A stretch of DNA of 64,000 nt from the NCBI RefSeq assembly GCF_964253085.1, contig NZ_CAXUQH020000001.1, forward strand, positions 2,852,001 to 2,916,000, read 5' to 3'. The position numbers and the translations under genes are program-made. Positions within the stretch are counted from its first letter, which is position 1. Each line of letters begins with the position of its first letter. Of this stretch, positions 18,709 to 27,830 are shown piece by piece. Under the pieces are notes generated by a model that was not told where the DNA came from, did no database searches, and was given only the letters and a program-made list of their open reading frames with translations. Origin of the DNA: Paenibacillus_E sp964253085. GTDB taxonomy: Bacteria > Bacillota > Bacilli > Paenibacillales > NBRC-103111.

Positions 18709-18754
18709 AAAGAACATGAATCAAGCTCATGATTGGGCTGGATTCATGTTCTTT
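18709..18754 (+). terminator. Intrinsic terminator after the tandem GH43 gene
   Basis: AAAGAACATGAATC at 18709-18722 pairs perfectly with GATTCATGTTCTTT at 18741-18754, with an 18-base loop. It separates the GH43 gene from the two-component operon that begins at 18791. Confidence 0.75.
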
Positions 18755-18790
18755 CTATATTAGATGACATGGAAAAGGAGCCTTCCGCTA

Positions 18791-20569
18791 ATGAAGTTAT
18801 TCTCCATTAAAAAGTTGATTTCTCCGACGGTGAGCATCCAAGGGAAAATCTTTGTCGCATTTAGTCTGGTTACTCTGATTGGCATCGTTGCTGTGACTAG
18901 TATTGTTTATTTATATATGAGAGAAACTGTGAAGAATAATGCGATTACTTCCGTTAACGAAAGCATAAGGCAGGCAGACGAATCATTAAATCTCCGCTTG
19001 GAGGAGGTTAGTCGATTAAATACGGTCGTTGCTACGAATAAAACAGTGCTGGATACGCTGCTTAGCAAGACAGAGGAACCAAGCTACGAGTGGTTTCAGG
19101 AGCAAAAGCGGATCGAGGAATTTTTATCAGCTTTGATTGCTTACAAATCCTACATTTCACGAGTGGCTGTCATTGGGTTGAATCAAAAGGTGTTTTTCGT
19201 CGGTTCTCCTTGGCTTGACAAGAACGTGTTATTCTCACCGATGATGGATGCTTTACTTCAAAATGGCTCAGGCCATGCTTATTTTCATCAAACAGGCTTC
19301 AATAACTCCATCGTTACCGGTCGGGAACTCCGTTATAACCGAAATTTAATCGGTATGGTGATGTTCGATCTCAATGACGAATTTATTAAGAAAATCTATG
19401 ATGTCAAACCGACACCGGATAGTATGCTGTACGTTGTTGACAGGAAAAACGAATTCATATATGAATCTCAAAAGAGTGTGTTTGATAAGGAAACCTTCGT
19501 TCAATTCAATCAGCGGCTGGCTGGAACGGACGGTTCGGTTGAAAGAGTTATTAACCAGCAATCTTACCTCGTCATTACTCGGAAATCGGACTATACAGGA
19601 TGGTCGACAGTGGCGCTCGTTCCGATGAAGTCTTTATTGACGGAAACGACGCGGATTCGTAATGTACTAGCGACAGTAGCTATTATTGTGTTTGTGATTA
19701 TTGTCATAGGGACGTTACAAGTTTCCTCCAGAATGACAAGAAATATTCGAAGGCTAAGATCGATGATGATGCATGTCATGGAAGGCAATATGACACTTCC
19801 AGCAGTCGAAATTCATTCCAAGGATGAAATAGGGCAGCTATATCACGTATTCAAAAGCATGGTTGAGGAATTAAAGCGATTACTTGAAGGCATTGTAACG
19901 ACCGAGAAAGAGAAACGTGAAGCGGAACTGGCCGTTTTGCAAGCTCAAATACGCCCGCATTTCCTCTATAACACGTTGAACACGGTTAAGTATTTGGCTA
20001 AGATTAATGGCGTGCCGAATATCGTTGAGGTATCCGAATCCTTGATAGAGCTGATGCGCGGTGTACTCGGGAATACGAATGAATTTCTTACGCTGCAAGA
20101 AGAATTACAGTATGTCCGCAGTTATATCACCATTGAAAAATACAAATATGTAGAGCCCCTGCATCTGGATATCGTAGTCGAAAATGAAGAGCTTTTACAA
20201 CATAGCGTTCTGAAGTTAATGCTGCAGCCTCTTGTAGAAAATGCCATCCTTCATGGACTAGCCGCATCAGCGTATGAGGGCGTGGTGTTGATTCGGATTT
20301 ATGAGGAAAACAAAGAGCTGAGAATCGAAGTCAGAGATAACGGCAAAGGCATGTCCAAGGAACAGATCGAGGCGCTGTTTGAAGTAAATAAAGTCCAGAC
20401 GAATACTCGCTTCAGTGGAATGGGTGTTCGAAACGTGCATGAACGCATTGTACGATTGTTCGGGGAGCCATACGGGGTGTTTGTTTATAGTGAACCAGAT
20501 GCGTATACGACGGTGCAGATTAGATTTCCGTTGCTGCCAGTTAAGAATCACTTGCTTCAGGAGGGATGA
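18791..20569 (+). CDS. Sensor histidine kinase, YesM family
   Basis: A membrane kinase of about 592 residues. A first membrane helix (IFVAFSLVTLIGIVAV) is followed by an extracellular sensing domain of about 240 residues, a second helix (VLATVAIIVFVIIVIG), a HAMP linker, a His_kinase box with His in QIRPHFLYNTLN, and a HATPase domain (QPLVENAILHG; GMGVRNVHERI). The frame opens at 18764, but AAAAGGAG at 18775 supports the ATG at 18791. The stop is directly followed by the regulator start, so the two are co-translated. This pair heads an operon with an importer, GH51 and GH43, so its ligand is likely an arabinose- or xylose-containing oligosaccharide. Confidence 0.92.
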   Translation: MKLFSIKKLISPTVSIQGKIFVAFSLVTLIGIVAVTSIVYLYMRETVKNNAITSVNESIRQADESLNLRLEEVSRLNTVVATNKTVLDTLLSKTEEPSYEWFQEQKRIEEFLSALIAYKSYISRVAVIGLNQKVFFVGSPWLDKNVLFSPMMDALLQNGSGHAYFHQTGFNNSIVTGRELRYNRNLIGMVMFDLNDEFIKKIYDVKPTPDSMLYVVDRKNEFIYESQKSVFDKETFVQFNQRLAGTDGSVERVINQQSYLVITRKSDYTGWSTVALVPMKSLLTETTRIRNVLATVAIIVFVIIVIGTLQVSSRMTRNIRRLRSMMMHVMEGNMTLPAVEIHSKDEIGQLYHVFKSMVEELKRLLEGIVTTEKEKREAELAVLQAQIRPHFLYNTLNTVKYLAKINGVPNIVEVSESLIELMRGVLGNTNEFLTLQEELQYVRSYITIEKYKYVEPLHLDIVVENEELLQHSVLKLMLQPLVENAILHGLAASAYEGVVLIRIYEENKELRIEVRDNGKGMSKEQIEALFEVNKVQTNTRFSGMGVRNVHERIVRLFGEPYGVFVYSEPDAYTTVQIRFPLLPVKNHLLQEG

Positions 20570-22165
20570 ATGATGTTTCAAGTATTATTAGTCGATGATG
20601 AGGCGTTGGCACGTCATGATGTGAAGAGTATGTTGGACTGGGGAAAGCATGGGTTCACGATATGTGGTGAGGCGTATAACGGGTCTATGGCACTTGACAT
20701 GATGGAACAAATGACACCGCATATCGTGATCATGGATGTGAGCATGCCGATCATGAATGGGGTAGAGCTAAGCCGGGAGATCAAGGAAAGATTTCCTAAG
20801 GTTAAAATGATTATGTTGAGCAGCTTTGACGATTATGATTATGTCCGGACTTGTCTTATGAATGGGGCTATTGATTACTTGCTCAAACATCGTTTACAAG
20901 CGTCTGCTCTTCTGTCAATTCTCGATAAAGCCGTCCAGGAGCTGCAGAGTGAAGAAGCTCGAAATGCGCAATCCCAAATGATTGAACGTCTAAGTCCGGT
21001 TATTCTTCGCGAGCATGTAGCTAATTTGGCTAGAGATGTCGATAATGCTAGTGAAGTGCTGCAGTCTTATGCACGAGATAATCAGCTCTATTCGAATTCG
21101 GTTAATTATGGATCTGCTGCTGTACAAATCGTACCTTTTCTGTTGTTGACGGAGTCCTTAACCGATGTACAGAAAAATCGGCTGGTGCTTCAGGCGATCG
21201 AAGTCATGCAGATGGCGATTGGCGATGTTCAGAAACGAACGGTAGGCTATGTAGGGGAAGGTCGCTTTATGGTCTTATTTTCCTCAGAAGATCGAAGCGA
21301 ACATGCGGTTACGACTTTATTGACTCAAGCAATGAGCGCTTTATCTCATTCTCTCGAGAAATTCCTTAACTTAAAATGCGTCTATGCGATAGGGCCGCTA
21401 TGCGGGAATTTGCGACTGGTTGGTCCTAGCTATACCAAAGCGAACCAAGAGTTGAACGTCCGACACGATCAAGTCTTGAACACATCCTTATTGAAAGACT
21501 CTCCATGTATGAAAGAACAGAAGCAGCTGCTGCTTTTTCTGGAGCAATTGGATGGCGAACGAGCTAGCCAATTCATTACTACGATATTTGCTGAACTGCG
21601 CAGCCAGCCTGTATATGGGATGACCGTACAAATGATTGTCAGTGAAATGCTTCATCTAGTAGAAATGGCTTGGAAGCGGCATAATCCGCAGACAGCCTTA
21701 GAAGATATCGAGCACATCCCCACAAGGGCAGAACTTGGGCGAATGGGAAGCGTCTCTGAGCTTGAGCAGTGGATGTTAAACTACTATGTATGCCTTATTG
21801 AGGCAATCAAGAAACAGCGTGTAGGTGGATCCTATTCGCGTCATATTTCGAAAGCACTGAAGTTTATTGCGGACAACTACGCTTCCAATATTTCCTTGGA
21901 CATCACGGCGAGTTCCCTTAATCTGAATGCATCGTATTTAAGCAGACTGTTCAAAGAGGAAATGCAAATGACATTCACGGAATATTTGAACCGGGTTCGC
22001 ATACAAACAAGCTGCATGCTCATGGAGTCAGGCAAGTATGCGTTGAAACAGATCAGCAGTGAGGTCGGGTTCTTAAGCTATACTTATTTTTTCAAGGTTT
22101 TTAAAAGCATTACAGAGATGACACCTCAGGTGTACATGGACCAGCTGAAACAGTCAAAAAAGTAG
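20570..22165 (+). CDS. Response regulator with AraC-type DNA-binding domain, YesN-like
   Basis: A regulator of 531 residues. The N-terminal receiver domain has the acidic pocket in LLVDDEALA and the phospho-acceptor Asp in IVIMDVSMPIMNG (about residue 55). The conserved Lys is in YLLKHR, where the usual Pro after Lys is replaced by His. The middle region of about 280 residues is variable, and the last 100 residues are the double helix-turn-helix (ITASSLNLNASYLSRLFKEE and EVGFLSYTYFFKVFK). GGAGGGATGA stands before the ATG, which begins immediately after the kinase stop. It most likely binds the pair of GGAAAGTCATAA direct repeats at 22169-22205 and activates the importer operon. Confidence 0.93.
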   Translation: MMFQVLLVDDEALARHDVKSMLDWGKHGFTICGEAYNGSMALDMMEQMTPHIVIMDVSMPIMNGVELSREIKERFPKVKMIMLSSFDDYDYVRTCLMNGAIDYLLKHRLQASALLSILDKAVQELQSEEARNAQSQMIERLSPVILREHVANLARDVDNASEVLQSYARDNQLYSNSVNYGSAAVQIVPFLLLTESLTDVQKNRLVLQAIEVMQMAIGDVQKRTVGYVGEGRFMVLFSSEDRSEHAVTTLLTQAMSALSHSLEKFLNLKCVYAIGPLCGNLRLVGPSYTKANQELNVRHDQVLNTSLLKDSPCMKEQKQLLLFLEQLDGERASQFITTIFAELRSQPVYGMTVQMIVSEMLHLVEMAWKRHNPQTALEDIEHIPTRAELGRMGSVSELEQWMLNYYVCLIEAIKKQRVGGSYSRHISKALKFIADNYASNISLDITASSLNLNASYLSRLFKEEMQMTFTEYLNRVRIQTSCMLMESGKYALKQISSEVGFLSYTYFFKVFKSITEMTPQVYMDQLKQSKK

Positions 22166-22168
22166 AAT

Positions 22169-22216
22169 GGAAAGTCATAAATGTTGAATCACCGGAAAGT
22201 CATAATTCCTTATACT
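22169..22216 (+). promoter_or_regulatory. Candidate YesN-type operator (two direct repeats) and -10
   Basis: GGAAAGTCATAA occurs twice in the same direction, at 22169-22180 and 22194-22205, 25 bases apart start to start. A -10-like TATACT follows at 22211-22216. Paired direct repeats just upstream of a promoter without a good -35 box are what an AraC-type regulator needs, and the regulator gene ends 4 bases before the first repeat. Confidence 0.55.
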
Positions 22217-22229
22217 GAGATCAACCCTT

Positions 22230-22243
22230 AGAAAACGCTTTCT
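22230..22243 (+). promoter_or_regulatory. Candidate cre site downstream of the importer promoter
   Basis: AGAAAACGCTTTCT is a near-perfect palindrome matching the cre consensus at 12 of 14 positions. It lies about 14 bases downstream of the predicted -10, at or just after the start of transcription, a usual roadblock position for CcpA repression. Confidence 0.5.
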
Positions 22244-22284
22244 TATTAGGGCTGAAAACACAACTTGATCGGAGGAACGAAAGC

Positions 22285-23883
22285 ATGAAAAGAAATTGGG
22301 GGACAGTACTTTTATCAACATTAGTTATTTCCAGTTTGACACTTTCCGCTTGCAGTTCGGACACACCTAGTAAAGAGACTGAGGGTAAAACCCCAGCGGA
22401 TGAGTCGAAAGGTGTTTCTACAGCGGGCTTTCCCATCGTTAAAGAGCCGCTAAAGTTGAAAATGTTTACAAGAATTGCACCCGCCAACGGACCGTTCAAG
22501 GATATGCCAGTTTTCAAGGATTATGAGAAAATGAGCAATATCCAAGTTGAATTTATTGAAGCGCCAACGGATGGCTTCCAAGAGAAGAAGAACCTGTTGT
22601 TTGCATCGAATGAGCTCCCTGATGTTATGTATCGCTCGGGCCTTACGCCTTTAGAGGCAACTCGTTATGGTTCTGGCGGTCAATTAATCCCACTCGAGAA
22701 GCTGATTGATGCTTACGCGCCAAATCTTAAAAAATTAATGGAAACCTATCCTGAGATCCGTTCAGGTATTACAACACCCGAAGGTCATATTTATGCCATC
22801 CCAGGTATTGTGAGCGTCAACGCTGCCAGAACCGATAAAAAATGGATAAACCAAGCATGGCTGAAGAAGCTGAACCTGAAGGAACCTGAGACTACGGACG
22901 AGCTGTACGAGGTGTTGAAAGCTTTCCGAGATAAAGATCCTAACGGTAACGGCAAACAAGACGAGCTTCCGATGACTGCACGTGCAAGTGGTGGTCCTGG
23001 CTTAGGTATACCGGTTACAGACATGATGGGTGGATCATTCGGACTAGATAAACAACTCGGCTATTACATTAACCTTGAAAATGACAAAGTGCAAATTTGG
23101 ATGGGGAATGACCGAAACAAAGAGATGTTAATGTATTTGAATAAACTGTATTCGGAAAAACTGCTGGATCCAGAGCTTTTTACTCAGAAGGAAGCTCAAT
23201 ATATAGCCAAGCAAGGGACAGGGAATACCGGCTTCTTCTTTGATCAAACGAACAATCCCATGCTGGCCGTTCAGGATCAATATATAGGTATAGCTCCTCC
23301 TAAGGGACCTCATGGCGACAGACTGCAGAGTGCGGCAGCTCCAATAGCAAGGGATTTTGGAGCTTTTGCCATCACCTCAGTGAACAAGAATCCAGAAGCA
23401 ACGATGCGTTGGGTCGATTATTTCTACGGCGATGAAGGATCTACACTGCTGCGATTCGGTCGTCAAGGCGAAAATTATGAATTGCGTAATGGGATTCCAT
23501 ATTATACGGCTGACTTCTTGGCATCAGGCAATCAATCCAAAATCACTCCATATGCCGGAGGAGGAGCGCCTCATCTGATCAGTGATAAGGTTGCTTCCTT
23601 CATTAATCCACCGCAGGTTCAAGAAGCGCAGAAGAAGCTGGATCCTTACATGCCGAAGATTCGCTATGCAGCGCCTATGTTCGATGAGCAAACAGCGCAA
23701 CAGATCAATATCCTCCGCAACGATATTGATAAATATTACGAAGAGCAAAGCACGAAATTTATTGCCGGAGCCCTTAGCTTTGATAAGTGGGCAGAGTTCC
23801 AGAATACATTGAAAAAAATGAAAATCGATGAACTGCAAAAGCTGTATCAAGCCGCCTATGATAATCTCAAACAGCAAAAATAA
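22285..23883 (+). CDS. ABC importer sugar-binding lipoprotein (family 1)
   Basis: A solute-binding lipoprotein of 532 residues. The signal ends in the lipobox LTLSACSS, with the lipidated Cys near residue 23, followed by a short Thr/Lys/Glu spacer. The mature part is of the large LplA-like type. GGAGGAA stands 8 bases before the ATG. A calcium-binding-like DPNGNGKQDELP loop is visible near residue 220, a feature known in this group of binding proteins. It precedes the two permeases at 23911 and 24878 and is the first structural gene after the operator and cre site. Its ligand is probably an arabinose- or xylose-containing oligosaccharide, because GH51 and GH43 genes follow. Confidence 0.93.
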   Translation: MKRNWGTVLLSTLVISSLTLSACSSDTPSKETEGKTPADESKGVSTAGFPIVKEPLKLKMFTRIAPANGPFKDMPVFKDYEKMSNIQVEFIEAPTDGFQEKKNLLFASNELPDVMYRSGLTPLEATRYGSGGQLIPLEKLIDAYAPNLKKLMETYPEIRSGITTPEGHIYAIPGIVSVNAARTDKKWINQAWLKKLNLKEPETTDELYEVLKAFRDKDPNGNGKQDELPMTARASGGPGLGIPVTDMMGGSFGLDKQLGYYINLENDKVQIWMGNDRNKEMLMYLNKLYSEKLLDPELFTQKEAQYIAKQGTGNTGFFFDQTNNPMLAVQDQYIGIAPPKGPHGDRLQSAAAPIARDFGAFAITSVNKNPEATMRWVDYFYGDEGSTLLRFGRQGENYELRNGIPYYTADFLASGNQSKITPYAGGGAPHLISDKVASFINPPQVQEAQKKLDPYMPKIRYAAPMFDEQTAQQINILRNDIDKYYEEQSTKFIAGALSFDKWAEFQNTLKKMKIDELQKLYQAAYDNLKQQK

Positions 23884-23910
23884 GTACAACTGACGGCTGG
23901 AGGGCTACAG

Positions 23911-24867
23911 ATGAACAATACAGCAAAGACAGCAGGCGTTGCGTCTCGAACCAAATCGAGGCGCTCCAGCCTCTTTAAAACGTTGAGTAGTCGCTATGAT
24001 CTCTACTTGATGCTGCTCATTCCCATTGTATGGTACCTTGTATTCCATTATGGACCCTTATATGGTTTGCAAATTGCGTTTAAAAACTTCAGTCCGGCGA
24101 AGGGGATTAGCGGAAGTGCATGGGTGGGTCTTGATCATTTCCAGCGATTCGTAGAATCCTATTATTTCTGGCGGTTGTTATGGAACACCGTCTCGATTAA
24201 CTTGTTCTCTTTATTATTTGCTTTTCCAATCCCTATTCTTCTTGCTTTAATTGTTACCGAAATCCGTAATAAAGCTTTCAGTAAAATTGTGCAAAACATT
24301 ACGTATATCCCTCATTTCATCTCCATCGTCGTTATGGTAGGGATGCTGATGTTGTTCTTATCTCCGCGCGGTGGTCCTTTGAATGCCATTATTGAGGCAT
24401 TTGGCGGAGATCCGGTTCGATTTCTCGATTCGGCAGCGTGGTTCAAGCCGATCTTCATTAGCTCAAATATATGGCAAAATATGGGATGGCAGTCCATCAT
24501 TTATATTGCAGCGCTCAGCGGAGTCAATCCGCAGTTGTATGAAGCGGCCAAAATGGATGGCGCCAGCCGGATGCGGCGCATTTGGCACGTATCGATCCCA
24601 GGCATTCTTCCGGTCATCGTCATTTTGCTTATTCTTGATGTCGGACATTTCATGAATGTAGGTTTTGAGAAAATTTTACTCATGCAAAATAATTTGAACT
24701 TGGAATCCAGCGATGTGATTTCCACCTTCGTGTACTCAACAGGTATTTTAAAAGGCGAATACAGCTATACAGCAGCTATTGGCTTGTTTAACTCTGTCAT
24801 TAACCTGGTATTATTATTACTCGTGAATCGCTTTGCCCGTAAAAAGGCGGAGACTAGTCTTTGGTGA
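23911..24867 (+). CDS. ABC sugar importer permease, LplB-like
   Basis: A permease of 318 residues with about six membrane segments starting at LYLMLLIPIVWYLVF. The EAA-type loop is YEAAKMDGASRMRR (about residue 215). It is closely related in layout to the permease at 2831. The binding-protein gene ends 27 bases upstream and the second permease starts 11 bases downstream. No ATPase is encoded in the operon, so a shared MsmX-like ATPase from elsewhere is presumed. Confidence 0.93.
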   Translation: MNNTAKTAGVASRTKSRRSSLFKTLSSRYDLYLMLLIPIVWYLVFHYGPLYGLQIAFKNFSPAKGISGSAWVGLDHFQRFVESYYFWRLLWNTVSINLFSLLFAFPIPILLALIVTEIRNKAFSKIVQNITYIPHFISIVVMVGMLMLFLSPRGGPLNAIIEAFGGDPVRFLDSAAWFKPIFISSNIWQNMGWQSIIYIAALSGVNPQLYEAAKMDGASRMRRIWHVSIPGILPVIVILLILDVGHFMNVGFEKILLMQNNLNLESSDVISTFVYSTGILKGEYSYTAAIGLFNSVINLVLLLLVNRFARKKAETSLW

Positions 24868-24877
24868 GGAGGGACCT

Positions 24878-25774
24878 ATGATGCAGGCACAAATGCTCAA
24901 GAAGAGGAAGTCGGATGAGAAAATATTCGATGCTGTGGTTAACGCCGTGGCTCTCCTTATCGTCGTCGTGGTCCTATACCCGCTCATATTTATCGTGAGT
25001 GCCTCCTTCAGTGATCCATTATTGGTCTTGAATGGGGAAGTGGTTTTGCTGCCTAAACAGATCACGTTAGAGGCATATCGGAATGTCTTTCACAACGAGC
25101 AAATATGGAACGGATATGGAAATACCATTTTGTATACGGCAGTAGGAACGATTATCAATTTGATCATGACGACATTAGCGGCCTATCCGCTGTCGAGACC
25201 TGACCTTCCTGGGCGGGGAATTTTCATGGTTTTTATAACGCTAACTATGTTTTTCAGCGGGGGGCTCATCCCGTCTTATCTCCTTGTGAAGAATTTAGGT
25301 ATGGTGGATACGATGTGGGCACTAGTCATTCCCGGCGCGATTGCCACCTATAATTTGATCGTAATGAGAACTTATTTTCAATCCAACATCCCTTGGGAGA
25401 TCCAAGAAGCGGCCCATATGGACGGGTGTTCGAACTGGAAATTGTTAACCCATGTGATCTTGCCGTTATCAAAGCCGATTATGGCAGTGATGGTCCTATT
25501 TTATGCGGTAGGGCACTGGAATTCATTCTTCAATGCCTTGATTTATATTCGCAGCAAAGACTTATACCCATTACAACTTGTACTGCGTGAAGTACTGATG
25601 GTCAGTCAAGCCGATGTGGTGGACAGCAGTGTTGGACTTGAATCTAAAATTCTACTTGCAGAAAGTATCAAATATGTCGTCATTATTATTTCCAGCTTGC
25701 CGGTACTACTGATGTATCCTTTTGTACAAAAGCATTTTGTGAAAGGCGTTATGATTGGTTCATTAAAAGGATAA
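24878..25774 (+). CDS. ABC sugar importer permease, YtcP-like
   Basis: The second permease of this importer, 298 residues from the ATG at 24878; GAGGAGGG lies just upstream and the adjacent ATG at 24881 is equally possible. The longer open frame from 24833 overlaps the previous gene and has no ribosome site. It has about six membrane segments, the EAA-type loop QEAAHMDGCSNWK, and the typical C-terminus FVKGVMIGSLKG. The arabinofuranosidase gene follows 23 bases on, so enzyme and importer are co-expressed. Confidence 0.92.
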   Translation: MMQAQMLKKRKSDEKIFDAVVNAVALLIVVVVLYPLIFIVSASFSDPLLVLNGEVVLLPKQITLEAYRNVFHNEQIWNGYGNTILYTAVGTIINLIMTTLAAYPLSRPDLPGRGIFMVFITLTMFFSGGLIPSYLLVKNLGMVDTMWALVIPGAIATYNLIVMRTYFQSNIPWEIQEAAHMDGCSNWKLLTHVILPLSKPIMAVMVLFYAVGHWNSFFNALIYIRSKDLYPLQLVLREVLMVSQADVVDSSVGLESKILLAESIKYVVIIISSLPVLLMYPFVQKHFVKGVMIGSLKG

Positions 25775-25797
25775 GAACGGAAGGAAGCGTTATATTC

Positions 25798-27810
25798 ATG
25801 CAAGCAAAAGCTAAAATTCAGGTGAATGCGAATCAAGTCAGTGATGACAGGATTAATCCTTATATATTCGGACATTTCGTGGAAGATATCCGAGATCATA
25901 TGGATGCGATGTTGGCGTATCCGCTCTCGGATATGGATTTTGAAAGCAACGATGTAACGTATAGAGGGCTCTCTGGAAGCTGGCGTCCATACACAAATGG
26001 GAAAAGCACGATTTATGCGCTCGAACCTGCTGCTACATATCATTCCGGACATAGTCAGATGGTTCGTATGTATAGCGACGACGAGGCTTACGCAGGGATC
26101 CGTCAAGCGATTGCTGTGAAAGAAGATCAGAATGGCTATGAATTATCTCTCTATGCTAGAGCTTCTATCGAAATAAAGTTCCTTACAGTACAGATCGTTG
26201 ACGCAACGAGTGGAGAAGTGCTGGGTTCCACCAAAATTGAGATCGAAAGTCATAACTGGAAACGCTATGCATCTCGTATCAAGGTCAGTCGGTTTTGTGA
26301 AGAAGCGGAGTTCAGGTTATATGTGCCTGCGGAGCATGAACGCTGGAAGGATCATGTATCCACAGGGATGCTTTGGCTGGATCATATTTCGCTGCTTCCG
26401 TCTGACAGTGTTGGTAACGTTCGCAAAGAAGTTGTGGATATGACCAGGGACTTGAACGCCGGCATGATGCGGCTTGCAGGGAATTATATTAGTGCCTATC
26501 ACTGGCAGCAGGCGATCGGTCCTGTGAATGAGCGTCCCTGTGTGATTAACGAAGCATGGGGAGGCTGGACCAATAAGTATTTTGGTACAGATGAGTTTAT
26601 CCAGTTTTGCCGTGACTTGCATGTCGAACCTCTTATTTGTGTGAACGATGGTTCAGGCACGCCGGAAGAAGCAGCCGAATGGGTTGAATATTGTAATGGC
26701 GGTTTGGACACACCAATGGGGAAACTACGGGCTGCGAATGGGCATGCAGAGCCGTATGGTGTGAAGTACTGGGAGATTGGCAACGAGGTCTGGGGACCTT
26801 GGCAGGTCGGGCATTGCAGCGCAGAACAATTCGCAGATCGTTACGTGCGATTCGCTCAAGCTATGAAGGCAATCGATCCTGAGATTAAGCTGCTCGCATG
26901 TGGAGATGACAAGCTGGACTGGAACCAAATCCTACTCGAACGAGCCGCAGAGCATATGGATTACTTAACGTTGCATTTGTATCACGGCTACAATCGATTT
27001 GGGATGAATGATCGCACGCCGAAAGAAGAGCGGTATAAGGCGATCCTCTCCTATCCTGAATGGACACGGGAATCTATTCGCCAAGTGAGAGAATTGTTCA
27101 ACTCCGATTCGCGCTACACGCATCTGAAATTGGCGATCACCGAATACAATACGATGTACTATCCGAATACGATCCGTAAGGGGCTTCCCAATGAACACAC
27201 CCTTGAGGCAGCAGCTGCGAATGCAGCCAATTTGAATGAATTTATCCGAAACAGCGACCTAGTCGAGATCGGCAGCTTCTCTGATTTAGTCAATGGCTGG
27301 CTTGGTGGATGCATCCGAGTAGGGGATTTCTATGCGGATCAGTTTCGAGGTAAGTCCTCAGGCAGAAGTGAGAACTCCTTAACCATTTATGGATCACCAA
27401 CCTATTATGTCATGAAGATGTATGCAAACAGAGACTTAGGCTATGTCGTTCAGAGTCATACCGAGTGCGGCAGCTTTAGCGTGAATAACCTTATACCTAC
27501 AGCGCCTAAGCTAGCGGATCTGCCGAATTTGGATGTTGTGGCTTGCAAAAATGCTGATGGAGATAAACTAACGATCTTTATGGTGAATCGAAGTCTCGAA
27601 GACACGGTAACGGAAGTACAGTTGAATAGCTTTGTGGAGTCGGGTACAGCCCGTCTATTGACCTTAACAGCGGATCATGCCGATTGCTTCAACAGTGCGC
27701 ACAATCCAGGTGCCGTTGTTTGTGAAGCGTATGACATTGCATTTCATAAATCTCAAGTGACCTGTGAGCTGAAGGCATCCTCTGTCTACGTATTAGAAAT
27801 CACTTGCTAA
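25798..27810 (+). CDS. Alpha-L-arabinofuranosidase, GH51
   Basis: A cytoplasmic GH51 enzyme of 670 residues without a signal peptide. It removes arabinofuranosyl side groups from imported arabino- or arabinoxylo-oligosaccharides. An N-terminal region with a carbohydrate-binding-like beta domain (about residues 60-200) precedes the barrel. The acid/base Glu is in WEIGNEVWG (about residue 328) and the nucleophile Glu in LAITEYNTMY (about residue 447), with a C-terminal beta domain after residue 540. The ribosome site GGAAGGAAG lies upstream of the ATG. The gene is the fifth of the two-component/importer operon, which supports arabinoxylan or arabinan as the substrate class. Confidence 0.92.
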   Translation: MQAKAKIQVNANQVSDDRINPYIFGHFVEDIRDHMDAMLAYPLSDMDFESNDVTYRGLSGSWRPYTNGKSTIYALEPAATYHSGHSQMVRMYSDDEAYAGIRQAIAVKEDQNGYELSLYARASIEIKFLTVQIVDATSGEVLGSTKIEIESHNWKRYASRIKVSRFCEEAEFRLYVPAEHERWKDHVSTGMLWLDHISLLPSDSVGNVRKEVVDMTRDLNAGMMRLAGNYISAYHWQQAIGPVNERPCVINEAWGGWTNKYFGTDEFIQFCRDLHVEPLICVNDGSGTPEEAAEWVEYCNGGLDTPMGKLRAANGHAEPYGVKYWEIGNEVWGPWQVGHCSAEQFADRYVRFAQAMKAIDPEIKLLACGDDKLDWNQILLERAAEHMDYLTLHLYHGYNRFGMNDRTPKEERYKAILSYPEWTRESIRQVRELFNSDSRYTHLKLAITEYNTMYYPNTIRKGLPNEHTLEAAAANAANLNEFIRNSDLVEIGSFSDLVNGWLGGCIRVGDFYADQFRGKSSGRSENSLTIYGSPTYYVMKMYANRDLGYVVQSHTECGSFSVNNLIPTAPKLADLPNLDVVACKNADGDKLTIFMVNRSLEDTVTEVQLNSFVESGTARLLTLTADHADCFNSAHNPGAVVCEAYDIAFHKSQVTCELKASSVYVLEITC

Positions 27811-27830
27811 TGGGAGTAAAGGATAATCGA

